64,000 bases of DNA, taken from assembly GCA_020746105.1 (NCBI GenBank), contig CM036626.1:15952001-16016000 (forward strand), read 5' to 3'. The translations under genes and the position numbers were made by a program. Under the pieces are notes generated by a model. It searched no databases and was not told where the DNA came from. It worked only from the letters and a program-made list of their open reading frames with translations. Positions 14,505-25,262 of this stretch are shown piece by piece; positions within the stretch are counted from its first letter, which is position 1; every line of letters starts with the position of its first letter. The stretch comes from Trogon surrucura. Its lineage: Eukaryota; Chordata; Aves; Trogoniformes; Trogonidae.

Positions 14505-14745
14505 ACTTCACAGATTTGAAGGCCAGAAGAAACCAGTATGACCATATAATCTGATTCCTTACATCGCATAAGGCCAAACAACTTTACTCAACAATTTGCG
14601 TATCAAGCCCATTAACCTAAAGTTGCACTAAAGGACCATTTTTTAGGAAGCCATCCAACTGATTTAAAGACTCCCAAGGATGGAGAAAGCTGCACTTCCT
14701 CAGCAAATCATTCCAATGTGAGCTAGTCAACAACACTGATTAAAG
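14505..14745 (-). mobile_element. Ancient CR1 LINE 3'-end fragment
   Basis: The plus strand reads as the reverse of an old CR1 tail. It contains GATTTGAAGGCCAGAAG, then CCAGTATGACCATATAATCTGA, TATCAAGCCCATTAACC, CATCCAACTGATTTAAAGAC, GGATGGAGAAAG and CATTCCAATG in order. This order and spacing match the CR1 3' region common in turtles and crocodilians (AGGCCAGAAGGGACCATTATG ... GATTTAAAGACTTCAAGTGATGGAG). The many substitutions point to an insertion predating birds. No reverse-transcriptase coding sequence is attached. Confidence 0.75.
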
Positions 14746-16921
14746 CAGGTACTTCAAAACATCTTTCAGATTATTCTTACTTCTGATAAAAATTAAAAGG
14801 AAATGCAAAGGGGAAAAAAAGTGGCATTCTCTGAAACAGGCTAAACAAAGAAATCGTTCTTACAGAGGTATAACAGCAGCATTACAAATCCCACTATCAG
14901 AGTTATTTATGTGTAGCAGCTGAGGAAAGCAATACAGATTTCTGGAAAGTGATACTAAGCAGGTCTGTTTAGAATATCGTCCTTTTATCATTTGGCTTCC
15001 CCTTCCTTCTGCACCACTCTGAAATTTCAGAGGAGCTGTAAATCTACTGCCTTCCACCAGTCATTATTCCTCCTTTCCAAACTGCTTATTTCATTTCAGG
15101 AATAAAAAAAAAAAAAACAAAGCTCCAGCAATTTGGTCCTTTGCCAACAGCTAAATTAATAGCAAAAATAACAGGGGCTTGTGAAACTCGGATCATTTAT
15201 AGACTTCATGTGAAAGAAAAGCCGATTTGGGGGGCCTAAAACTATATCCTGGATGGTAAATTGCATGCAAGCTTTCCACCCATAAGTAAGATTTCTGGAG
15301 GGGTTTCTTTTTGAATCCCAGTGCAAAACACGCTGGGTTATGCAGTAGCCTGGTAAGCTCGGTTCAAGTGGCAGGCAGATGGCCTCTCGTGTCAGGGGAT
15401 TGTGCCTCGAACAAGGGATCCTGCTTGGAGAGAGTTCCTGCCCCGCTCCGCAGCCGGCAGCCCTCGCATCACGCATCCAGGCTTCCTGTGTGCTCACGCA
15501 AGCAGGGAGAGGCTCAAACAGGAGGCAGAAATCAAACAAGCTGGTTTCACACCAGTTGCATGCGACACGTTTGACAGGTCTGATAACTGCTGAGACACAA
15601 ATCACCTCCTCCACCTAGGAGGTGAAGTGGTTACTTGTGCATTTGACAGAGACACTTGCTGGGTCCAGCACTGATGATAGCAGAGGAGCACTTTGGCACT
15701 TGGTAAGCTCTGCAGGAACACAGTGTGCCCAAGAACCAGATCAAAGGCACCATATCTCAAACAAAAAACTGAACTCTCTTCACGCCAGGAATAAGATATG
15801 GGCACCAGTTTGAAGCTGATCCCTAAACTGAATTAAGACAATGAGGGAGTAGTTCTGCTTTGCATATTTTAACACTACCTAATGGAAGAGCAGGAACAGT
15901 GCCAGTTCATTTCACTCAATTTTGCCCTTGATTTAAGTAATAGGAATGTACTTCCAGTCAATAGACCAAGGTTGTCTCACAGTAAGTCAGAACCTTTTGA
16001 GCACAAGAGGGCAATTACCTGGTGATATGGACACAGGCATCTTGTGCTACAAGGAGAAGCAAGTCCATGACAAACAGGGACACCTGCCTGCGGGTGTACA
16101 CTGCAAGGCCACACGTGCTGGAAGGCATTGCTTGATCTGCTCAAGCACTTTGCTGGAGTCCCTATTAGCTGTAACCACTTCCCCTTTCCAGGAACCTGGG
16201 AGGTATCATGCATACCTCAGCAAAATTCCCTCTCCGTGTGCATTACAAGCAGACACATGCAAAAGTAATTTTAGAAATCCATACTCTTAAGGTACTGAGA
16301 AGTTTGATATTATAATGCTTTTACTCCCCTTAACCTGAGATCCTCAGTGGCTGATGCAAGGTCTATCAGGTGTCCAACACTTTTGCAGGCACCTAAACTA
16401 CCAAAGTTAGGAACTTTAAAGCTTCTGCAGATCTAGCTCTACAATCACTCAAGGAAAAAAAAAAAAAGTTGAAAGAGACCATAAAAATGGGTCTAGAATG
16501 AGCTCCCTGAACTATTAAAGTGCGAATATTTCTGGTTTTAAGAGAGGAGAAGAAGTGAATAAAACAAGGCCAGGAGAAAAAAAAAGAACAATAAAAAAGG
16601 TAAAATTATATACTCATTTAATAGCACAAGTATGACAGAGTAGTTGAAATCCAAAGACAGATAAGGAAAAAGTAATTTTACCCAATATGCAACTAACCTG
16701 TTGAGTTTACTGATGTAAGTTACCGATGACCATAAGCACAACATTAATCGAGCCCAGCCCAACGCAAATCACGGGACTCCACGAGATGTTTCTTAATTAG
16801 CAAAATCTGAAGAGTCAGCAGGAGTGGGTATGACACACATGAAACTCTCGGTCAGCAGCAGCTAAACCAACCCCACAAGCAGCCAAAACGTTCAAATCTG
16901 CCAGAGGCAGCAGTGACTTAC

Positions 16922-16996
16922 AGGTGGAGGAAGCGGACGCTGGAAGCAGCAGGTCCCAGGGAAGGAATGGCCGCCAGCTCATTGTTGTTCAGTCGC
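16922..16996 (-). CDS. LRIG1: LRIG1 coding exon 3: second leucine-rich repeat
   Basis: This 75-nt exon (25 codons) has the acceptor TTTGTTGCAG on its right and the donor GTAAGTCACT on its left. After the Val codon split across the intron it reads RLNNNELAAIPSLGPAASSV followed by RFLHL. Human LRIG1 has YLNNNELTAVPSLGAASSHV followed by VSLFL, so the match is clear. In the LRIG family this repeat packs just after the first LRR in the extracellular domain. The exon ends with two bases of a codon, like exons 1 and 2, and the next exon should begin by finishing a Leu codon and reading Q-H-N. A frame continuing upstream to an ATG at 17109 is intronic and should not be taken as the start. A 16-bp tandem duplication lies 14 bases upstream of the acceptor. 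Confidence 0.93.
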
Positions 16997-17010
16997 CTGC
17001 AACAAACAGA

Positions 17011-17042
17011 ACAAACAACTGGTGAAACAAACAATTGGTGAA
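17011..17042. repeat. Tandem duplication of 16 bp next to the exon 3 acceptor
   Basis: ACAAACAACTGGTGAA (17011-17026) is followed directly by ACAAACAATTGGTGAA (17027-17042), with one difference. On the LRIG1 strand this places two TTCACCA-(A/G)-TTGTTTGT units in the branch-point and pyrimidine-tract region of exon 3. Confidence 0.85.
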
Positions 17043-20000
17043 GCAAGCAGCCAGCGACTGAGCATGAGGGAGCAGGGGACAGCCATGGCATCCCCAACCC
17101 TACACACATTCCAGAAACTCTGACATTTCGGCAGAGGCCTCCGTTTCACAGGGTTTGTCTGGGTCTCTCACAGTCCCACCTCACCCTCCCAACCCTTTAA
17201 CAAAAAAGCCACCATAACCGGTCCCACAGTATCTCCTTTACAAAAACAAAGCTTTTTTTTTTAATTTATTTTTCCACCCACTCCCCTAAGCAAAGTCAAG
17301 TGCCACTGAGGACATCACTGTGCCACAGCCCTCCGCTGGCCTCTTTCCACAGTCACTGTGGATCTGAGCCCGACACAGGGGACTGTGTGCAGCCATGGTG
17401 TGAGCCCACTGCCTCGGGACAACAAAGTTAACCCCCTCCCCAAGCAGCAGCCCCAACCTGCCCCTCCATGCCATGCCAGGGCACAGGGGCCCAGCAGGAC
17501 ACCAAGGCAGCAAGGAATGGCAGCCTCAGGCCTCCTCTCCGCACTGGAAATCCAGCCCACAAAGTCAGCAACAGGCACAAAGAGGCACAGCGATGCCACC
17601 AAAACTGGGTGACGTGCTCCAGCCACCACCCTGCAGCCCCCCCAGGGCTAATGGCAATTGCAGACGACCCCCAGCTCCTGGAAAGAAGGGTACAAAAACA
17701 TCCCCCTCAATAGCCTAATGTTTGAAGCGTTTTTCTGACTGAAAACAGATCCTTGCCATGTGACCGGCTCTTCCTTGGTTTAAAGAGCCCTTGTTTGTAC
17801 GGTGAATTAGTCAATTAATTACTGTAACAGTCGCTTGTCTGGCTGCTTGAAAATTACCTAATTTCTTAGCCATCTTGCCCGTTCCCCCCCACCCCGCCGC
17901 ATGCTGAAGCAATTAAAGCTGAGCCCCTGCCAGGCTGAGCAGGGCAGTGCATGGCGGCTCCCCAGGACCCCCACAGCCCCCTCTGAACGCTCTCTGCTGC
18001 CTGCCTGCCTTTAAACTGCTCCCCTTCTGCGGGAAATCTCAAAAAGTCAACAATCTGGGTGCGAGCAGAGCATCCTGTAGCAGGCAGGGGAGCAAGGCGT
18101 GCTAAGCCGCAGGCGCGAGTTGGGGCAATCCTCAGTTATGGTGGTGGTGGGAAGGGGTTCTTTAAAACTATTTTTGGCGGGTGGGAGAGAGTAGTGAGTG
18201 GTACATCCATTCCAGAACTTCCTTCTGACTCCTCCGAGAGCAGGCAAGATATTTGATTTCATGAGGAGTTCCAGGCACTGCTGGGATAAAAGCTTTCCTG
18301 AGCCTGAGCTCTGCCTCTGACATTATACCTGTACCTTAAAATGTAAAGGAGGGAAAAAAAAGAAAAGACAGATGCATTGCAATTCAGCAAGGAGCTCCAC
18401 TTCACAACTAAAAACTCAGTGCTGCTCATATTATAGCATGGTCTAGAACTTTCAAAGGTACAAATCAAGCTGTAAAGAGCATTAAAATGCTTACGCTTGT
18501 ACCATGCCTTAATTAACACCCAACTGAGCATCTTTTAAAAGGCACACGAGAAGGAGATTTAGGTCCACTCTCCACTATTCTGGGTCAGCTCTGGTTAAGC
18601 AGCTCCAACACCGATCATGGTCTAACAACTGGTCAAATCCTTCTCTGACATAAGTGCAATTTTCATATATCAGCCTCCTGTCATGTCAGAAGTGGTTCTC
18701 CCACCTCATTTTCTTTCCTGGCTCCCAAGCACCAGTTGCCAATGCAGAGGAGACAGCCAAGCTTGGTATTTGTCTGGGATTTCCCTCTCATCTTTCCCCT
18801 CCTCCACATAAAGGAACAAAAATGTGCACAAAATAAAGCCCCAAAACAAAACAGCCAGGCTCAAGAAATTTAAACTTTCAGTCTCTTTTCTCCTCCCCAG
18901 CCCTACCCTTTGATGACACAAACCTGCTGCCTCTTGATGCTGAGGCAGAGGAGGAGGGGGGCCACCCCTATAAAATATTTACAGTCCAGTTGCCAGGCTG
19001 GTGTCAAGCTGAAATGGAGCCTGCTCAAAAATAGCACAGCTCTCCAGAGCTTTCAGTGAAAGGCACTTTAGAAAATAAAAGGTGAGTTGTTTGGAGAGGA
19101 ATTTTAGTACAGTTACTATTTCTTTGTTAGAAAAGGGCTTGAAAAACCCAAGAGTCATGCAACCATCAGTTTCATGGATCCCATGATCCATATGACCCGA
19201 GGAAACCCCAGAAAGAACCACAGGGCTTATGTCGCAGCAGCACCCTCCATCCCCACCTATCAAAAAAGGTAAGAGAAAGGACAGACCCCAGGGTGTTATC
19301 ATTTGACGGAGCTGCCAAAGTGGATGAGAGAAAGCATAGGTGTCCCGAAGTGATGTCCCATGCTAGCTCCCACCACCTGAGCCTCCAACAGCACAGAACT
19401 ACTATTTCAGAGCACGTAAGTTCATAGGGTTTCATCCCACACAGACTTAAGCTTTTATGGAAAAACAGCTTCTCAAACACACACACAAAAAAACCCAAAC
19501 AACCACAAACAACTGTCTAAACTCAGGAAAAGAGAAAAGCGTAGGTAAAAACAGCTATTACTTTATCACAATCTCAGTAACACAAAACAGAGCATCCTAG
19601 ATAAGCTATGAAGTTTACAGCCTTTGGTTTGCAGGGATTTTCTTAAAAACAAGGGAAAATGAAAGGTTTTCAACATAGATCACGCTCATTATTCACATAC
19701 AGAGACACACACAGAGCTTTGAGCCTCATCTGTAACGCTCAGGAATCACAGGCATCATGTTTGAAGCATCATGGGAGGTTTCAGGTCTTATCAATGCATC
19801 TATTATTCGGGGCAATCTCTTTCCCTGAGGGTGACTTGGTTTGCCCAGCACAGCCTGCACAGCAAAACACTGACTTGCTCTCAAGACATGCCAGAGCATG
19901 ATGTTTACTTCATGGATGTTTGTAAAGTGCTTAAAAAAACCCCAACAAAACTCGAAAAGGAGATGCTCTGGCAGTACAGATGTGGTTCTCTTTGTGAAAT

Positions 20001-20761
20001 GCAGTTTATTTCAGTGGTCTGTGGTTTAGCTGTTATGCAAAAGGAACTAAGATTGGTAGATAGGGCTTTTAATAGAGCTTCTCCCTCACACTTTCCAGAG
20101 CCTGCCTTCCAGGCTCCACTCCAGACCTCTGCCTCCCTTCCAGCCTCCCTTTTCTGAACTGCTCCCTTTGCCTCCTACTCACTCCTCTGCTCTCTCCCTT
20201 TTCCCTAACCCTGCCCTTCTGACACAGCAAGCAGCTCTTATCTGTACCATTACTTTACAGGCTGCACTGCTTACCTCCCCTGAACCCTGACATCTTTTTT
20301 TAGCAGGGCTACGGGTGCAGCACTTTGCACAAGCGAGCTCCCGACCTGAGGAATTAGAAGCCACGCATTCAGGTTTCGCAGCCCCATGCTGCTCCCTGAA
20401 GTCACATGCCTCCAGGCACTTCCACAAATAAAAGCTATTGCTAAGCCACAATCATGTTAGGATAATTCTAAAGTCTCATGGGATCAGGGCCGCAATTCTC
20501 TTCTTTAAGCGGAGTAATTTAAGGCTTTCCTCAGTTTAAAGAGAAGTTGAGAAAACAGATCCGACAGGCAGCGTTTCTCTGACCTGCATCACTTTCTCTC
20601 CCCTCCCTCACTGCTCTCTAGGACCATCACCACGAACTGATTTCGGACCACTGCAGTCACTCCTGACGCATATTCCTCATATAATCAAGATCTGCAGGGT
20701 AAGCAGAGGAGCCAGGGGCAATGAGGCCAAGGGGGAGATGCTACATTAATCGCCCTACAGT

Positions 20762-20842
20762 CTAATCCTGCAGGCATGAGCCAGGCAGAACTCCCACTGC
20801 AGCACATCCTTTCGCCCATTTAAGAATCACAGGATTCGGCCC
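20762..20842. repeat. Possible ancient short repeat with inverted ends
   Basis: The block begins TAATCCTGCAGGCATGAG and ends TTTAAGAATCACAGGATTCGG. AATCCTG at the left end is the reverse complement of CAGGATT at the right end. The layout resembles old amniote elements that start TGATCCTGCA and end TGCAGGATCGGGCC. It is too degraded for a firm call. Confidence 0.3.
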
Positions 20843-21830
20843 CTCCACAAGTCCCTGAGCCAACACTTAATCAAAACAGAGAGAGGACAAGAGAAAACGC
20901 ATGATATACACAGAGCGCAGCATTGTTTCTGAAAGGAAATGTTTTTACAGTTTCCCATGAGGCATCAGTAGCTCTTCAAACAGAACCCAAACCTCAACTA
21001 TGCCAGCGATTCAACATTCAAATGCGAGCTCATTACCTCAACCCACCACTTGCAATTTTAGTCACTTTCGTTTTTCAAAACCCAAAATCAGAGCTCTGGG
21101 AATCACTGTGAAGAGCTGACAAGCACAGCCCCTCTGCGAGTGTAACTGCTGAGCATTTACACAAACCAGGAGCCAGGAAATCCTGCCATTCCCTGAACGA
21201 GGTTTCTTTTACCAGCAAGGAGGGGGGGGTCTGGCACAGCCACTCAGACCCTCACCAGCTCCTCCTCTTCTACCATAAAGCAGAAGACAGCTCTGCTGTT
21301 TTAGCCTCTCCTAGCAAACTTCAGGCAGAACTTGTTCTGGTTCCAAAAAGAGCACAAATGTCTAAGAGAGGAGGAGACACAGTTAAGTGCTTTGTTATCC
21401 ACTACACTACACCTTTGTTTCCTGGGAGATTTGGGTTAGGTTGGCATCAGGTATCACCATCCCAGCTGTTCTGCCTTGCTTCAGGGTTATCCTTTCAGCA
21501 AGGAGCTTTGTGTGTGTGTTCAGGTGTGTTAGCTGAACTGCTCCCTCAGAGCATTGCACAAGACTGAGGGAGACAAACTCCAATGATTTCCAATAACAGC
21601 TACGCTGTTTTAATTGGGATGCTGTGTTCTGCTAATTGATTTGTTTAAAAAGAAACCCACCAAAAAACAACATGGATACAACGTCGAGAAAAAAATCCTC
21701 CACACCAAGCTGGATCTGCTCATTCAAGTTAGCTAAGGGAAGGTAATGTCTTAGGAAACGATACACAATTTCCTTGCGGAGGACAAGCTGCGTGGCAAAA
21801 CACAGTTAAAACCTTTGAAAGAATACTTAC

Positions 21831-21902
21831 ACTTCCTGCAGGTTCGACAGCTCTGCAAAGGCAGAGGGATCAATCTCAGACAACTTGTTGTAGCTCAGGT
21901 TT
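21831..21902 (-). CDS. LRIG1: LRIG1 coding exon 2: first leucine-rich repeat
   Basis: This 72-nt exon (24 codons) is bounded by a pyrimidine-rich acceptor (TTTTATTTTAACAG) and a strong donor (GTAAGTATT). With the split codon from exon 1 it reads V-NLSYNKLSEIDPSAFAEL-SNLQE-(V), a canonical LRR with the pattern LxLxxNxLxxIxxxxFxxLxxL. It differs from human LRIG1 (NLSYNKLSEIDPAGFEDL) at only a few positions. The exon starts with the third base of the preceding codon and ends with two bases of the next, so it is symmetric in phase. This one-repeat, 72-nt exon design is usual for LRR receptor genes and lets repeats be gained or lost without a frameshift. The segment is too short and lacks an ATG, so simple frame scans miss it. 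It was found by homology to the LRIG1 N-terminus and by splice sites. Confidence 0.93.
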
Positions 21903-24900
21903 CTGTTAAAATAAAAGACAGTAGGATCAGCACACTGCAGTTACCATGTTCAGCAAAAGTCATCTTAATTATTCTGGATTGCACTGGGAGGAAGGGTGGT
22001 GGCTGTTCTTTTTAACAAGAGCACTTAAAACATGGCAGAGCAGCTCTTTTTTGCTGAATACATGAGCGAGTTTAGTTCCACGATCAAAATGTTATCTAGC
22101 TCTCCTTAAGCTACTTTTTTTCTCTTTTGCATTAGTGTGGTTTTAATTTGTCTTTATAATACACAATTACATTTATTATTCTTCTATTGGTTATTCACAA
22201 CCACAAAACTAATCACAGATGAATAGGATATTTCCTGACAAATTAAAGTCTGAACTGAACCAATCAACAAACCTCCTGCTAAATATTTTATAGCTATATT
22301 CACACAATATTTTACACACCGCTATGCTACATACAAAAATATACACACATAGGTATGTACATAAAACATATTCCACATTTTCTAGTGAGGTTATTAGTAT
22401 ATCACTTTATTTTTTAAATTAGTGGTTACAGCTTTCAGCCAGTGACACAGCAGTCCATACTTTGGTCCTCAACAATCCCAACCAACACTTTACAACTACC
22501 CAACACTCTAATTCTAGATCATATTCTAGCACTTCCCTGACAATGCAAATAGGATGCGCTGAATTATTTGAAAGCAGCCTGACGGGAGAGCAGACCTGCC
22601 TTGCAGGACATCTCTGTTTGGAAACACAGCCAGAGCTCAACGTGCCTCTGGAAGGACCCCACAGCAAACAGACAAAATAATGCAAACTAAGTGCCAACCC
22701 CAAAAATCACAAGCAAAAGCTTTCCCGTGCTCTGCCATAGCGTCGTACGGTCTGACAGCGGAGTCTCCTCTCCAAGGCATGCACCATCAGCACATCGCAC
22801 AGGACAGGTCAAACCTGCAGCCAGGGACTTACTGGGAGAGCACAGACCAATTTAGACCAAGTGACTAACCACGCGGAAATTAATGAACGGCCTAATTAAC
22901 ATGATGTATGCAGTGCTGGCATATTCCTGCGAGTGTGTAATCTAAAGAGGGAGGAGGCAAATTGAGGGGTGGTAGCAGAAAAGCAACCACAATAAGTTGC
23001 AAGGAAATCGTGAGGGGACCTACTTTAATTTTACCCCGCTCCACACCCTGCTCTCGGATATTATCCTCGGTAAAATTCAACCCTCCTGTCTCTTCTGCAG
23101 GGAGGTTACACCTTCTTACTGCACCTAAAAGATTCATGGCTTGATTTTAGATAAGCCCTCAAACATTCAGCTTCTTATTCAAACCACCAAGCCAGTCTGA
23201 CTAGAAAACTGGCTGATGATCTTCCCTGGGTTGTGTATTTTCTTTGTTTTAAAGCTGTGCCCACAGAACCCAAGCAGGTCTGGAGCCCTAACAGGTAAAC
23301 AGGACCTAAAGTCACTGAGGCACCTACTGAACTTTTACCCGTGCTACGTGACTCAAGAGCCAAGGGACACAAAAAATAAAGGCAGCTGCCAGAATAACAT
23401 AGATGGAGGCCTCCTGTTTGAATTGCTCGTGCTAACCCGCTGCGTATGTGGTAATGCAAAGAGAAATCCAGGCCCATAGCAACAAACACCGAGATTTGAG
23501 AGACTACCAACTTTACATGATTAGCAGGCAGCGATAAACACCTCTTCCAAGCTAAAAAAGCAGTTATTGATCACCTGCCCTCCTAGAAGGCATCTATGGA
23601 AAGTCCGCGCAGCGTTCCCCTGCGTGCAGGAGCCACTCGATAGCTCTCGCACACGCGCCGTTCCCCATCATTTCAGAGCAGGCAGCTCTGAAGGCTGCAT
23701 CTTGCCTGAAAAGTTCAATTTTTTTGCCAATACCTGCTGTGAGAGAAGGGTCTACAAATCAACAACACAGGCTGGCTCTTAACAGAATTCAGACCTGAAG
23801 CTACACTGGAGTGTAAAACCTAACCAAGCATCTAGTTTTAAAATATACTGTCCTGTAAGCCCCTACTGTCTTTTAAAACACTCAAGAGACCTTTAAATCA
23901 ATACCAGCCTACAGCAGATATCCATTTCAGTATGAACTCAAAGGCATTTATCTAAATAAAAGTCAAACTGCAGTTTAAACTCAGGAGTGCATTTGAAAGC
24001 CAAGTCCATATTCATAGCACAATTACGAATTAAAGTGCAATTTGCCCACAGATTACATTACTACTTTTTTTTTCTTAAAAAAAACCCCACACAGCAAGAT
24101 CAGGTTGGAGCTTGTCCCTGTCTGATGTACAGGCAAAAAGAGAAAATACAACAGGTAATGTCCTACAGGCTCAACACAATAAAGATAAAGCCGACGCAGA
24201 AACACTAGTGACAAACTGTAAAGGGGAAATACAACCACGGTCATGACCGCGCATGAATCCATTTGTTTTCATGTATTTCCATGCCTTCTACTGCTGCAAA
24301 TCTTTTCATTTCTCAATGTATTTATCCTCAGAACTCTCCTCTGCAATAGCCTACGAGGTTTTTTTACAAACCGGGCACTGAGAATTACACGCACCAAAAC
24401 TGACCATCCCTGCACTTGTCAAAGGGATGAGATCCCTGGCTCAGTCAGTATTCGAGCGTTAAGGGATGCTGACAAGAAACTCAGAAGTTCCCAAGTAAAA
24501 AAAAGAAAAGGATTTGACGGCCACAGTCTAACATCATCCAAAGTGACTTTTTGATTATTGCTGCCACTCGAGAAGTCTGAACATCAAAGTCACTGCACAA
24601 GTAGCTGGCTCTACAGATGGCAGAGGCTTATTTTGCCTACTCCAGCAGTAAGACTTCCCAATAGCTGCTGCAGGAATCCAGATGAACTCCACCTTCTTGT
24701 ATGCCAAAGTCTTCAGTTCTCCACAGGCTACCCACTCCCACCGCCAGCTAGCCACACCCAACACACAATACACTGACCAAAAATCAGCGGGGAAATGAAA
24801 GCTAGAAATACAGAGTCGGTGTAAGATTTTAAATTAAATAGATACACCAAAATAAACAGTTTACTCAATTTCTGAGACAGTATTTAAACTTACATTAAAA

Positions 24901-25033
24901 TGCACAAGAATTTCTAGCCTGAAGCATTAGCAATCAAAGGTTGTGGTTCCCAGAACTCAGATCCCCTCACTAGAGTGTCTTTGGCAGCATTCAAACGGGA
25001 GAAAGAATTAACGTGCTCCAATAGATACATCAT

Positions 25034-25262
25034 TGGGACCGGGAGTCAGGAAACCTCCATCTATTCCCGGCTCTCTTAATCTCCTGCTGGGTGACCGGGT
25101 CATGTCACATCACCTCTCCAGAGCTTTTGTTTCCACAGCCACCCTTTGTCTGTCTTGTCTATTTAGACTGTAAATAAAATGGAGGTAGGTATTGTCTCGG
25201 TTTGCCCAACGATGCTGAAATGAGGCCTCGATCTTGGTTGAGCTCCAGTAATGCAAATAAAG
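25034..25262 (+). mobile_element. Ancient amniote tRNA-derived SINE (MIR-like), plus orientation
   Basis: The run begins with a MIR/CORE-SINE-like body: ATTGGGACCGGGAGTCAGGA, CTATTCCCGGCTCT, GCTGGGTGACC and CACATCACCTCTCC. It continues into a 3' part reading TGTCTTGTCTATTTAGACTG, ATTGTCTC, AATGAGGCCTCGATCTTGGT and CCAGTAATGCAAATAA. The same order of modules is found in ancient SINEs of turtles and crocodilians (GTCTATTTAGATTGTAA, CCTGATCTTGGTTGGGGCC, TAATACAAATAAT). Head, body and AT-rich tail are all recognisable, so it is close to full length despite heavy divergence. The exact family name would need a library search. Confidence 0.82.

Larger units (their letters stand above)
1..16921 (-). 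other. LRIG1 intron 3 (3' part outside the window)
   Basis: No LRR- or Ig-coding exon with flanking splice sites was found here on either strand. The identifiable contents are an ancient MIR-like SINE (about 1990-2112), a degenerate repeat (about 5418-5510), an ancient CR1 3' fragment (about 14505-14745), an 18-bp-period duplication (9472-9505) and short A/T tracts. The rest looks like ordinary unique intronic sequence. The open frames are short, lack codon structure and were not recognised as any protein family. Confidence 0.75.
16997..21830 (-). other. LRIG1 intron 2
   Basis: This 4.8-kb intron runs from donor GTAAGTATT next to exon 2 to acceptor GTTGCAG next to exon 3. It contains a 16-bp tandem duplication near the acceptor (17011-17042), a C/T-rich stretch near 20090-20220, a homeodomain-type AT block near 17800-17830 (CAATTAATTA), and a possible inverted-ended repeat relic near 20762-20842. 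No further coding sequence is apparent. Confidence 0.8.

Noticed and set aside
14860-15060. Region near 14858 with a donor-like CTTAC boundary
   Set aside because: The translation on the minus strand has no LRR or Ig features, so it is not an LRIG1 exon.
15156-15618. 152-codon minus-strand frame in intron 3
   Set aside because: It was checked as a possible LRIG1 exon 4 but contains no LRR pattern and no matching splice sites.
16918-17109. Minus-strand frame with an ATG at 17109 running into exon 3
   Set aside because: Its first part lies in intron 2 and is not LRR-like. The consensus acceptor and the LRIG1 alignment place the exon boundary at 16996.
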